Assembly (NCBI RefSeq): GCF_018343625.1
Contig: NZ_JAGYPG010000003.1
Coordinates: 439,003-503,002, forward strand
DNA length: 64,000 nt
Reading direction: 5' to 3'
From: Lederbergia citri
GTDB taxonomy: Bacteria; Bacillota; Bacilli; Bacillales; Bacillaceae_C
The position numbers and the translations under genes are program-made. Shown piece by piece: positions 40,794 through 49,461 of this stretch. The notes under the pieces are model-generated. The model did no database searches, was not told the DNA's origin, and saw nothing but the letters and a program-made list of their open reading frames with translations. Every line of letters starts with the position of its first letter. The first letter of the stretch is position 1.

Positions 40794-42014
40794 TTGTATA
40801 TACGGTTAAGAAATCTGTTTTCAATCAAAGGGTATAGCGTATTAGTTATTTGTATGCTGTTCATTGGTATTGGTATTTCTATTACATCGCCATACATTCC
40901 TTTATTTTTAACAGAAGATTTTGGAATGAGTGCTGGAGCCTTTGGTATTTTCATGGCAATCAGTTCACTGAGCGGGGTGGTTGTGAACTCACTTATTGCA
41001 AAACATTCGGATAGCGGGATAGACCGAAAATGGATTATCATTTTTGCCGCTCTCTCAGCTACCTTAGGGTATGCTTCGTATCTTATATTCAATAACTTTT
41101 TTATTCTACTGATTGTCGTCACCCTTTTTAACGGATTAGCTGCACCGGTCATGCCGCAAATCTACGCATACGCACATGAATCAGCAAATACGAGTAAATC
41201 CGATGACAAGACTTTTGCGATGTCTACATTACGTTCTCTTATTTCTCTTGGATTTCTGATAGGACCATTATGTGGAACACTAATGCTAGGACTCGCAGGG
41301 TACAAAGGAATCTTTCTTGGAACATCCATCCTTTATCTTACAGTTGCATCTCTTGTATTCCTGTTTTTGAATAAACGTAAAGCGGCTAAAAGCAATGCCA
41401 AAAAGAAAATAAGCTCGGGTATCTCCTGGGTCAAAAACAGGGAGATTAGACTGCCGCTTATCGCCTTTTTATTCTTATTTGCTATCAATACGATTCATTT
41501 GATCATTACACCGTTATTTATTGTGAATGAACTGCATGGGACGTATAGGGATGTCGGATTGATCGTTAGTATATGTGCTGGTTTGGAAATTCCGATTATG
41601 CTTGGACTCGGTGCACTAGGAAAAAAGATATCAAATCATACATTAATGATTTATGGCTGCGTTATTTTAGTAATCTATTACACCATTTTGAGTGTAGCGA
41701 CGCAACCTTGGCAGTTAATCCCAGCACAGCTTCTTCAGGCAACTTTTGTAGCAATTGTCATGGGCAACGGACTAAGCTATTTTACGGAACGATTGCCTAA
41801 TTCACCAGGACTTGCTACAACAATTTATTCTAACGGGTCCACGATAGGAAGGTTAGTGGGGAGTCTTGGCGGAGGATTCATTGCTCAAATAGTAGGTTTT
41901 CGCCAGGTGTATTGGGTATGTCTCGGGCTAGCGATTCTCTCATTCATTATATTTTGGAAAACAAGACTTCAAGAAGATAAAGATATACATACTGAATACT
42001 CTCGACCTGTATAG
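40794..42014 (+). CDS. MFS transporter, sugar-efflux (Set)-like
   Basis: A 406-residue, 12-span MFS protein. The start (ITSPYIPLFLTEDFGMSAGAFGIFMA) and the mid-protein layout resemble SetA/SetB sugar efflux transporters. The TTG start at 40794 follows AAGGAGGAC. It has its own terminator and lies 92 bp after the preceding one, so it is probably a separate unit. It could export sugars or analogues; confidence in substrate class is low. Confidence 0.88.
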   Translation: MYIRLRNLFSIKGYSVLVICMLFIGIGISITSPYIPLFLTEDFGMSAGAFGIFMAISSLSGVVVNSLIAKHSDSGIDRKWIIIFAALSATLGYASYLIFNNFFILLIVVTLFNGLAAPVMPQIYAYAHESANTSKSDDKTFAMSTLRSLISLGFLIGPLCGTLMLGLAGYKGIFLGTSILYLTVASLVFLFLNKRKAAKSNAKKKISSGISWVKNREIRLPLIAFLFLFAINTIHLIITPLFIVNELHGTYRDVGLIVSICAGLEIPIMLGLGALGKKISNHTLMIYGCVILVIYYTILSVATQPWQLIPAQLLQATFVAIVMGNGLSYFTERLPNSPGLATTIYSNGSTIGRLVGSLGGGFIAQIVGFRQVYWVCLGLAILSFIIFWKTRLQEDKDIHTEYSRPV

Positions 42015-42017
42015 TCT

Positions 42018-42054
42018 ACAAAAAAGATAGCCAAGAAAAAGGCTATCTTTTTTC
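42018..42054 (+). terminator. Terminator after the Set-like MFS gene
   Basis: AAAAAAGATAGCC and GGCTATCTTTTTT arms form a strong, symmetrical, bidirectional structure. Confidence 0.9.
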
Positions 42055-42320
42055 CTGTCATACAAGTTCTAGATTTACCCAAATTATAATATTTATCGAC
42101 GTTCAAAAGGATGAAAATCTAATATGAATACATATTTTCCTAATTACAATTTTATATACGATGTATTACAAAGTATTTCTTGTTAGCAAACGTACCATTA
42201 ATTAAGGAAGGAACTGTTTTGTAGGAACCATGAATTTAGGCAAATGAACATGTATATAAATATTATTTTTCATTTTGGAAATCCTACTCATGATAAATGG
42301 GGTAAATTGGAGGTTCCTAA
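42055..42320. other. Intergenic, no gene seen
   Basis: AT-rich DNA ahead of the DUF3231 gene. It contains only very short frames without credible initiation. The ribosome site of the next gene (TTGGAGG) is at its end. Confidence 0.4.
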
Positions 42321-43331
42321 ATGGTGAGTAATCATAATAAAACTGGGTTAACATCAGCAGAAATGGGAAAGCTTTGGGCAACCTATGTAGGAAATACAAT
42401 GGGAAAGTGCGTTCTCAGTTATTACCTTAAACATATAAATGACCGAGATATTAAAAAGGTTTTAAATGATGCAATGAGCCTATGTGAAGGATGGATAAAC
42501 AATATAAAACCGATTTTTAAAAATGATAATTTTCCTTTACCAGTTGGTTTTACTAAGGATGATGTGAATTTAGACGTTCCAAGATTATTTCATGATGAAT
42601 TTTATCTCCATTATTTGCAATATTTGGGTAAGGCTGGAATGAGTATTTATTCTGTGGCTGTTCCATTGGTAACAAGAGCAGATATAAGAAATTTATATAT
42701 AAAAGGCCTTAATGATACTTCCAAATTGTTGGCGGAGGTCAATGATATTCTAATGGCAAAAGGGCACTTAGCAAATTCACCTCTTATACCACCCCCAAAA
42801 GGCACTGATTTTATTGATAAGCAAAATTTTTTATATGGTTTTGTAGGAGAAAAAAGACCGCTCCATGGTTTAGAAATAGCTCATCTTTATGGAAACATCA
42901 ATAATGATGTTACGAGTAAAGCATTGATTATCGGTTTTAGCCAAGGTGCGAAACATGAAAAGGTGAGGAAGTATTTAGAGCGCGGAAAAAATATTAATCA
43001 TAAGCATATAGATATGCTTTCGAAAAAACTGTCAGAAGATCATTTACCTTCGCCAACTCTTTTAGATCATTTAGTTACTACATCTACTATGCCGCCATTT
43101 TCAGATAAACTTATGGTCTTTCATAAAATTGACATGTTTTCAATGAAAATAAGAGAATATGCTAATGGTGCTTCACTTAACGGAAGAAAAGATTTAGGTA
43201 CTTTATACGCTCGCTGCTTAGTAGATGTTTCAATGTATGTAGAGGATGGTGCCAATATTATGATTGATCATAATTGGCTAGAAAAGCCGCCAGAGGCGCC
43301 AGATCGAAACCATTTAGCTAAGGAGAAATAG
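42321..43331 (+). CDS. DUF3231 family protein
   Basis: A 336-residue soluble all-helical protein made of two similar halves. Half 1 begins LTSAEMGKLWATYVGNTMGKCVLSYY-like (about residues 9-34) and half 2 begins LHGLEIAHLYGNINNDVTSK-like (about 180-200). This two-repeat, ferritin-like helical layout is typical of DUF3231, a family spread through spore-forming Bacillaceae and of unknown function. ATG 42321 follows TTGGAGG. It is monocistronic. Confidence 0.88.
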   Translation: MVSNHNKTGLTSAEMGKLWATYVGNTMGKCVLSYYLKHINDRDIKKVLNDAMSLCEGWINNIKPIFKNDNFPLPVGFTKDDVNLDVPRLFHDEFYLHYLQYLGKAGMSIYSVAVPLVTRADIRNLYIKGLNDTSKLLAEVNDILMAKGHLANSPLIPPPKGTDFIDKQNFLYGFVGEKRPLHGLEIAHLYGNINNDVTSKALIIGFSQGAKHEKVRKYLERGKNINHKHIDMLSKKLSEDHLPSPTLLDHLVTTSTMPPFSDKLMVFHKIDMFSMKIREYANGASLNGRKDLGTLYARCLVDVSMYVEDGANIMIDHNWLEKPPEAPDRNHLAKEK

Positions 43332-43379
43332 GCTACCAATGCAATCTTCGTAATAACAAAAAATGACGTTCTAACATTT

Positions 43380-43415
43380 ACCCTCTACTGGTGGAAAATG
43401 GCAGAGGGTTTTTTC
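43380..43415 (+). terminator. Terminator after the DUF3231 gene
   Basis: ACCCTCT and AGAGGGT arms are followed by T6. Confidence 0.85.
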
Positions 43416-43424
43416 GTTATTATT

Positions 43425-43482
43425 TTGACATGAAACCAAAAGGTGTTATATTATTTAAAGTGAAACCAAAAGGTGTTATATT
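43425..43482 (+). promoter_or_regulatory. Promoter with duplicated ArsR-type operator
   Basis: TTGACA (43425-43430) and TATATT (43447-43452) are separated by 16 bp. A 22-bp direct repeat beginning TGAAACCAAAAGGTGTTATA occurs at 43431-43452 and again at 43461-43482. The first copy fills the spacer and -10, and the second covers the start region. The core AACCAAAAGGTGTT is a near-palindrome. This fits repression by the ArsR protein encoded two genes downstream. Confidence 0.7.
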
Positions 43483-43505
43483 TTTAAGGCTAAAGGAGAA
43501 TAACC

Positions 43506-43931
43506 ATGGAAAGCAATAATAAAGTAAAAGATATAAAGCAAACAGTTATCATCGAGGCACCGATTCAAAAGGTATGGGAAACGGTATCGACATCTGAGGG
43601 TATTGCAGAATGGTTCATGCCGAATGATTTTGAACCGAAAGTAGGTTATGAATTTCATTTGCAATCACCATATGGGCCTTCTCCGTGTAAAGTTCTAGAA
43701 ATAGAGGAGCCTTATCGAATTTCATTTTCATGGGATACTGATGGATGGTTCGTTACGTTTACGCTAAAAGATTTAGGCGATAAAACAGAATTTACAGTTA
43801 TACACGGTGGATGGAAGGATGCAGACTCGATTGTTCCAAAAGCAGGAGAGAAAGCTTCTATTATCCGTGATAGGATGAATCAAGGTTGGGCTGGCATCAG
43901 TGAGAAACTTCGGAAGGTTGTGGAGGGCTAA
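43506..43931 (+). CDS. SRPBCC/AHSA1-domain protein
   Basis: A 141-residue START-like fold protein (KQTVIIEAPIQKVWETVSTS at the N-terminus, YRISFSWDTDGWFVTFTLKD in the middle). The fold has a hydrophobic ligand pocket; function in this subgroup is unknown. ATG 43506 follows AAAGGAG. Its stop codon is immediately followed by the GTG of the ArsR gene. Such SRPBCC-ArsR pairs are widespread, suggesting the regulator controls the binding protein. Confidence 0.9.
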   Translation: MESNNKVKDIKQTVIIEAPIQKVWETVSTSEGIAEWFMPNDFEPKVGYEFHLQSPYGPSPCKVLEIEEPYRISFSWDTDGWFVTFTLKDLGDKTEFTVIHGGWKDADSIVPKAGEKASIIRDRMNQGWAGISEKLRKVVEG

Positions 43932-44261
43932 GTGTCTTCACCTGTAAAAAAATACGATGTTTTTCAATCGATTGCTGATCCAACCCGCAGAAAAATGCTT
44001 CAATTGCTTGCACAAAAAGAAATGCCTATTTCAACAATAACTTCGCATTTTTCGATGAGCCGAACCGCGATTGCAAAGCATCTTCATATTCTTTCAGAAG
44101 CTAAATTAGTTAGTGGGCGGAAGGTAGGGCGAGAAAAAATATATTCATTGCAACCTGAACCCTTTGATGAAATAAAACAGTGGCTCTCTTATTATGATCA
44201 ATTTTGGAGTAATAAATTGTCAATGCTTAAACATACGGTTGAAAAGGAAAAAGATGAATAA
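43932..44261 (+). CDS. ArsR-family regulator
   Basis: A 109-residue winged-helix repressor. The helix-turn-helix reads ISTITSHFSMSRTAIAKHLHIL (about residues 34-55), preceded by SIADPTRRKMLQLLAQKE. No CxC metal-binding motif is present, so it is not an arsenic/metal sensor of the classical type. The GTG start at 43932 directly abuts the stop codon of the SRPBCC gene, using the GGAGGG inside that gene. It probably binds the duplicated operator at 43431-43482. Confidence 0.9.
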   Translation: MSSPVKKYDVFQSIADPTRRKMLQLLAQKEMPISTITSHFSMSRTAIAKHLHILSEAKLVSGRKVGREKIYSLQPEPFDEIKQWLSYYDQFWSNKLSMLKHTVEKEKDE

Positions 44262-44269
44262 AGTCTGGA

Positions 44270-44303
44270 ACGTGCATGAAAATCAATCCATGCACGTTTC
44301 TAA
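44270..44303. terminator. Bidirectional terminator between convergent ArsR and AraC genes
   Basis: Perfect 10-bp arms AACGTGCATG and CATGCACGTT enclose a 10-nt loop. Confidence 0.85.
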
Positions 44304-44311
44304 TTATTTCT

Positions 44312-45514
44312 CTAATCAATCTCCGCAATTAAATGCTCGTCACGATACTGTTTGGGAGTAACCCCGCTATACTTTTTAAACACTTTCGAAAAGTGGCTTT
44401 GATCATAAAAATTCAGCATCGCATATATATCCGTAATGGAATAGTTCGTTAACGATAGCAACTTCTGAGCTTCCTCTATCTTAGTTCGAAGGATATATTC
44501 ATTTAATGTAACTCCTACTTCTTTTTTAAATAATTGTGATACATAACTTGGATTCATTTTGATAAGCTGTGAAAGCTGCGCTAGTGAGATATCTTCATAT
44601 AAATGCTTTTGAATATATTTTAGGGAAAAAAGGATTGGTTTTGAGTAATTTCGTCCTTTATATTTTGCAACTCGCTCAGTAAAATCAAAAATAGCATCGT
44701 TTCTTATGTGTAAAATATCATTTATTTCATGTAACTCTTCTAGCATCTGAATATACATATCACTAACTGTATAAGCCTCTTCTGATGGCACTCCTCCTTC
44801 AAGAGCAGCCCTCGTTGCAAGTGTGACCGCGGCTATGACTAGATTTTTTTCACTGCGAATCATGCTTTTCATAGAAAGGGTCCCAAACCGTCCATTCTGC
44901 GGCTGGACTGAGGTAGTTTGCTGCAACCCTTCAATATTTCCATCTTTAATTAATTGCAATAATCTTTTTTCGTATAAATAAGAGTAATGGAAGGACAGTT
45001 CCTGTTTTGTTTTCGATATCAACATATCAGGGTTTTCAATCGAACGCGTAGCCTCAACGTTTTCTATATCAAGCTTTTGATTGTTAACGAAATAATAAAG
45101 AAGGGAGCCGAGATGCTTCAATCTTTCTTTATTCATAACACGAACAGAATGAAAGTAATCAATCAGCTCCCCTTTTTTATTAAATGGGATATAAAAGTCA
45201 TTCATAATCCCGTTGACCATTTCAATAGATATAGGCTAGTCGATTGTCGGTCCTAAAAGAATCACGCCAGCTTCAATTTTCAGTAAAAAATAATCCTCTG
45301 CAAGGGGAGATGAGGTTATAATAGAAAACTCCTTTTTAGTCGAAAAAATCCCCAAATGACTTATTGGTTCTTCATATAGTGGGTGTGCTTTTATATTAGT
45401 AAATTGCCAGAGAGTGTCTGAATCTTTATTAATAAAATAAGTAGGAACCCCAACCGCTTCAAAAAGAAGCTTGCAAAAATATTCGATTTCCGCTAGCTTT
45501 TTCATTTCGCTCAT
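44312..45514 (-). pseudogene. AraC-family regulator split by an in-frame amber codon
   Basis: From 45514 the minus strand encodes an N-terminal sensor part (LCKLLFEAV-type start KKLAEIEYFCKLLFEAVGVP) that ends GVILLGPTID at TAG 45238-45236. The same frame continues directly as PISIEMVNGIMNDFYIPF and runs to a C-terminal AraC double helix-turn-helix (DISLAQLSQLIKMNPSYVSQ, then FYDQSHFSKVFKKYSGVTPK). Read through, it is a normal regulator of about 400 residues. The single stop between domains suggests a nonsense mutation; an internal start at ATG 45220 could still yield a DNA-binding fragment of 302 residues. It is divergent from the GH3 gene. Confidence 0.75.
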
Positions 45515-45634
45515 CCTTAATGAAACCGCTTAATTTTTATAAAAATTATACCTAAAATATAAGAATAATACAATAAAGTGGTTGGCTTTTGAAATAGAGT
45601 CGTAAGTAAATAGATAGAATAGGAGGCATTATTT

Positions 45635-47920
45635 ATGGTTAGAGATATTGAAAAGCTCGTTTCAGAAATGACGTTGGAAGAAAAAGCTGGATTGTGTTCA
45701 GGACAAGATTTTTGGAAGACGAAAGCAATTGAACGGTTAGGAATTCCATCAATTATGATGACAGATGGTCCGCACGGTTTAAGAAAGCAAAAGTCATCTT
45801 CAAACGTAGATAATTTAGGGATTTTTAATAGTGTTCCATCTACATGCTTTCCTTCTGCTGTTGGCCTTGCCAGTACTTGGGATAGGGATTTAATTCATGA
45901 AGTCGGCATTGCTTTAGGGAAAGAATGTCAAGCTGAGGATGTTGCTATTTTGCTAGGACCTGGTGTAAACATTAAAAGGTCTCCTCTATGTGGAAGGAAT
46001 TTTGAATATTTTTCCGAAGATCCGTACTTAACATCAGAACTTGCTTCCAGTCATGTTGAAGGCGTTCAAAGCCAAGGCGTTGGGACTTCCTTGAAACACT
46101 TTGCCGCAAATAACCAAGAACATCGCCGAATGACGTCCAATTCCATTGTAGACGAAAGAACACTTCGCGAAATTTATCTTGCCAGCTTTGAAAATGTCGT
46201 AAAAAAATCACAGCCATGGACCCTAATGTGCTCCTACAATAAAGTGAACGGCGTTTATGCTTCCGAAAACAAACGACTACTCACTGAGATTTTAAAAGAA
46301 GAGTGGGGTCATGAAGGCTTTGTCGTTTCTGATTGGGGTGCTGTAAATGAAAGGGAAGCTGGGGTTGAGGCAGGACTAGAGCTTGAAATGCCATCTTCAG
46401 GTGGAGTTGGAGATAGAAGAATTGTAGAAGCAGTGAAAGATGGACGATTGTCAGAGGAAGCGCTGGATAAAGCTGTTGAACGTTATTTAACGGTCCTTTT
46501 CAAAGCTATAGACAATAAAAAAGCAAATGCTTCTTATAATCCAGAAGAACACCATCTATTGGCAAGAAAGGTAGCTGGTGAATCTGTTGTTCTTTTAAAA
46601 AATGAAGCTGGAACTCTTCCACTTAAAAAAGAAGGATCTATTGCAGTCATTGGTGCATTTGCGAAAAAACCTCGTTTCCAAGGTGGGGGAAGCTCCCACG
46701 TAACGCCGACAAAGTTAGATGAACCTTTAGAAGAAATTCAAAAATCGGCACCTCAAGCTAGAGTGATTTTTGCAGAAGGTTATAATCTTGGTTCAGCAGA
46801 AGTGGATGAAGTATTAATCAGTGAAGCGAAAACTGTCGTAAGCAATTCCGATGTTGCTGTTTTATTTGTTGGGCTTCCTGACAGCTTCGAATCAGAAGGG
46901 TATGACAGAACACATTTGAGCATCCCTCAGAATCATCAAAAACTGATTGAAGCAATCGCTGAAATTCAAAAGAATGTCGTGGTTATATTAAGCAATGGTT
47001 CTCCAATTGAAATGCCTTGGCTTGATCGTGTTGGCGCTGTTCTTGAAGGTTATTTAGGGGGGCAAGCTTTTGGTGGTGGAATTGCAGATGTTTTATTTGG
47101 AGAAGTGAACCCTTCAGGGAAATTAGCAGAAACATTTCCTATGGAATTAAGCCATAATCCATCTTATTTAAATTTCCCGGGTGAAGGGGATACAGTTGAA
47201 TATAAGGAAGGCATTTTCGTCGGCTATCGTTATTATAACAAGAAAAAAATAAAGCCACTGTTTCCATTCGGTTTTGGGCTTAGTTATACTTCATTCGACT
47301 ATACGGATGTAACTGTAAGCTCCGATAAAATACAAGATACTGAAACAGTTGATGTTCAAGTTACAGTGAAGAATACTGGGACAGTAGCAGGAAAAGAAAT
47401 TGTCCAAGTATATGTGCGTGATAAAGGTGACAAAGTGATCCGCCCCGAAAAAGAATTAAAAGGTTTTGCAAAGGTGGAGCTTCAACCTGGCGAAGAAAAA
47501 TCGGTCACTATTACATTGGATAAGCGTTCATTTGCTTATTATGATGTGGACTTAAAAGATTGGCATGTACAAAGTGGGGAGTTTGAAATTATAGTAGGTG
47601 GATCTTCAGATCGTATTTCCCATGTAAAAACAGTCCATGTTGAATCCAGTAAGGTTATCAGGAAAAGAGCTCATCGCAATACGACATTGGGTGAACTAAT
47701 GGATGATCCTGCAACAGCGGCGATTGTCCAACAAATCATGGCAGGAATGGCAGAACAAGGTGGTATGGCCAATGCTATGCAAGAAGAACCGAATGATATG
47801 ATGCTTGCGATGATGAAATACGTACCGTTACGCGCGCTAGTTAATTTTAGTGGCGGAGGATTTTCAGAAGAAATGATGGAAGGATTACTCGCACAAATTA
47901 ACATGGCTCAACAACCATGA
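45635..47920 (+). CDS. GH3 beta-glucosidase-type glycosidase
   Basis: A 761-residue family 3 enzyme: N-terminal TIM barrel (MTDGPHGLR at the start, KHFAANNQEHRR), nucleophile D233 in VVSDWGAV, then the alpha/beta sandwich (GGGSSHVTP) and a fibronectin-III-like domain (LFPFGFGLSYTSFDY). There is no signal peptide, so it hydrolyses imported or cytoplasmic beta-glucosides. About 85 C-terminal residues beyond the FnIII domain are Met-rich (NTTLGELMDDPATAAIVQQI, then MAEQGGMANAMQ) and seen in a subset of Firmicute GH3 enzymes. The ATG follows AGGAGG. It is divergent from the broken AraC gene, probably its activator. Confidence 0.92.
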   Translation: MVRDIEKLVSEMTLEEKAGLCSGQDFWKTKAIERLGIPSIMMTDGPHGLRKQKSSSNVDNLGIFNSVPSTCFPSAVGLASTWDRDLIHEVGIALGKECQAEDVAILLGPGVNIKRSPLCGRNFEYFSEDPYLTSELASSHVEGVQSQGVGTSLKHFAANNQEHRRMTSNSIVDERTLREIYLASFENVVKKSQPWTLMCSYNKVNGVYASENKRLLTEILKEEWGHEGFVVSDWGAVNEREAGVEAGLELEMPSSGGVGDRRIVEAVKDGRLSEEALDKAVERYLTVLFKAIDNKKANASYNPEEHHLLARKVAGESVVLLKNEAGTLPLKKEGSIAVIGAFAKKPRFQGGGSSHVTPTKLDEPLEEIQKSAPQARVIFAEGYNLGSAEVDEVLISEAKTVVSNSDVAVLFVGLPDSFESEGYDRTHLSIPQNHQKLIEAIAEIQKNVVVILSNGSPIEMPWLDRVGAVLEGYLGGQAFGGGIADVLFGEVNPSGKLAETFPMELSHNPSYLNFPGEGDTVEYKEGIFVGYRYYNKKKIKPLFPFGFGLSYTSFDYTDVTVSSDKIQDTETVDVQVTVKNTGTVAGKEIVQVYVRDKGDKVIRPEKELKGFAKVELQPGEEKSVTITLDKRSFAYYDVDLKDWHVQSGEFEIIVGGSSDRISHVKTVHVESSKVIRKRAHRNTTLGELMDDPATAAIVQQIMAGMAEQGGMANAMQEEPNDMMLAMMKYVPLRALVNFSGGGFSEEMMEGLLAQINMAQQP

Positions 47921-48118
47921 AATGAATGGAAAAAACAATTATCTTAAAGTAAAATAATAGATAGACAAGTATAGGGGGTTCTTCTACAAAAGAGCTCCCT
48001 TATTTAACACTAATCTTTGTGAATAAGCGAGCAAGCATATGAGTATCTTTTTGTTCTTCAATTCTATTTAAATCTTTATGTGAAAATGTGAACAAACTAC
48101 CATTTGTGGAAAGGATGA

Positions 48119-48949
48119 ATGAAATTGGCGACCACGGAAATGAATGCACTTGAAACGTTAAGTAAAAAAGCACAAGCATCAGCACGATTGGTTCAAAATC
48201 GTCCACTTGAATATATGGTTAGGGCGATGCTTGCGGGAATTTATCTTGGGTTTGCGACCATTTTTTGCTTGAAAACAGTTAATGGCATGTACATGAACGG
48301 GGATCCAATGGCAGGTTTTGTCGCAGCTTTACTTTTCGGTGTAGCTCTTGTCATGATCGTTTATGGAGGGGCAGAGCTCTTTACTGGAAATACAATGTAT
48401 TTTGCAATCTCCACATTAAGTGGCTTTACATCAGTGAAAAAGATGATTCGTGTTTGGATGCTCTGTTTTATTGGCAATACATTAGGGGGATTATTTTTTG
48501 CCTTATTAATGGCACCTACAGGAATTATTCAGGAACTCGGAATGGATAATTGGTTATTTGCACTCGTAGAAGGGAAGATGAACCATACAACTATTGAAAT
48601 TTTCTTTCGGGCGATTTTATGTAATTGGCTCGTATGTATGGCGATTTTTTTACCAAAAACATTGAAGAATGAACTTGCCCAAATCTTTACTTTAATGTTG
48701 CTCGTAGCTGTATTTTTCGTTTCAAGCTTTGAACACGTCATTGCCAACTTAGTTTCATTTTCGCTCGTCCTTATCATTCCACATCCTGAAACGATAACAA
48801 TTAGTAAAGCCATTCATAATGTAATTCCCGCTACATTCGGAAATATCATTGGTGGTGCTTTGTTTATGGGTGCACTTTACACATGGTTAAATCTCAAAAA
48901 GAGAACGGACGCAAAGGTTACAAGATTAAGGACGAAAACACCTATATAA
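48119..48949 (+). CDS. Formate/nitrite transporter (FNT) family protein
   Basis: A 276-residue pentameric-channel-type membrane protein with six spans. Landmarks are AGIYLGFATIF, GGAELFTGNTMYF (the conserved GAELFTGN) and NWLVCMAIFL with the FNT Asn-Trp. These channels move formate, nitrite or related small anions. ATG 48119 follows GAAAGGA. It appears monocistronic. Confidence 0.9.
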   Translation: MKLATTEMNALETLSKKAQASARLVQNRPLEYMVRAMLAGIYLGFATIFCLKTVNGMYMNGDPMAGFVAALLFGVALVMIVYGGAELFTGNTMYFAISTLSGFTSVKKMIRVWMLCFIGNTLGGLFFALLMAPTGIIQELGMDNWLFALVEGKMNHTTIEIFFRAILCNWLVCMAIFLPKTLKNELAQIFTLMLLVAVFFVSSFEHVIANLVSFSLVLIIPHPETITISKAIHNVIPATFGNIIGGALFMGALYTWLNLKKRTDAKVTRLRTKTPI

Positions 48950-49156
48950 TAAAATGAATATGGTAAATGCATGAAGTTTAATAAAAATCTTTTACATTCA
49001 TTAAAAATACGACTATACTTTTTGTATTGAATTAAAACCGTAAGCATCTAATCAGCCGTAACAAGCAAATATTCTGTGTCCGTTTGACTTTTTAACGCTG
49101 GTTTTTTGACTTTAAGAGGCTAGGTCCTGAAGCTAGATAAGAAATTAGGTGGTACG

Positions 49157-49432
49157 ATGTTCGAACTTCTTTTTCAAGATTCATATACAGAATGGGTAGT
49201 TCCATTAACCCTTGCCATTACATGGCTTCTCAGCTGGCAAATACTTTTATTGTCCCATCCTGTTCAAGCAAATAGGAAAGGGAAAATAGATTCTGCTTTT
49301 CATTTTAAGCATTTTTCGATTCCGGTTCCTCCAAAAGAGTGTCTCGTTTTCAATGTAACACGGTTCATAAAAACAGTTAAAAGGAAAGAAGCTCCAGATG
49401 ATCCGGAAGGGCCACATCTTCTATTTTCATAG
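49157..49432 (+). CDS. Hypothetical small protein with one membrane span
   Basis: A 91-residue protein I do not recognise. One likely span (WVVPLTLAITWLLSWQILLL, about residues 13-32) is followed by a basic, Pro-containing soluble tail ending DDPEGPHLLFS. ATG 49157 follows TAGGTGG. It lies 29 bp before the YidC-type gene and may be co-transcribed with it. Confidence 0.55.
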   Translation: MFELLFQDSYTEWVVPLTLAITWLLSWQILLLSHPVQANRKGKIDSAFHFKHFSIPVPPKECLVFNVTRFIKTVKRKEAPDDPEGPHLLFS

Positions 49433-49461
49433 ACAAATTAATAAATAGAAGGGTGAAATCA

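Noticed and set aside
40794..42014. Tetracycline-type drug exporter
   Set aside because: The N-terminal spans and overall pattern look more like Set-type sugar efflux MFS proteins; no resistance-family motif was decisive.
48950..49156. Possible small RNA or regulatory element between the FNT gene and the small membrane protein
   Set aside because: No conserved motif, terminator or promoter could be identified with confidence.
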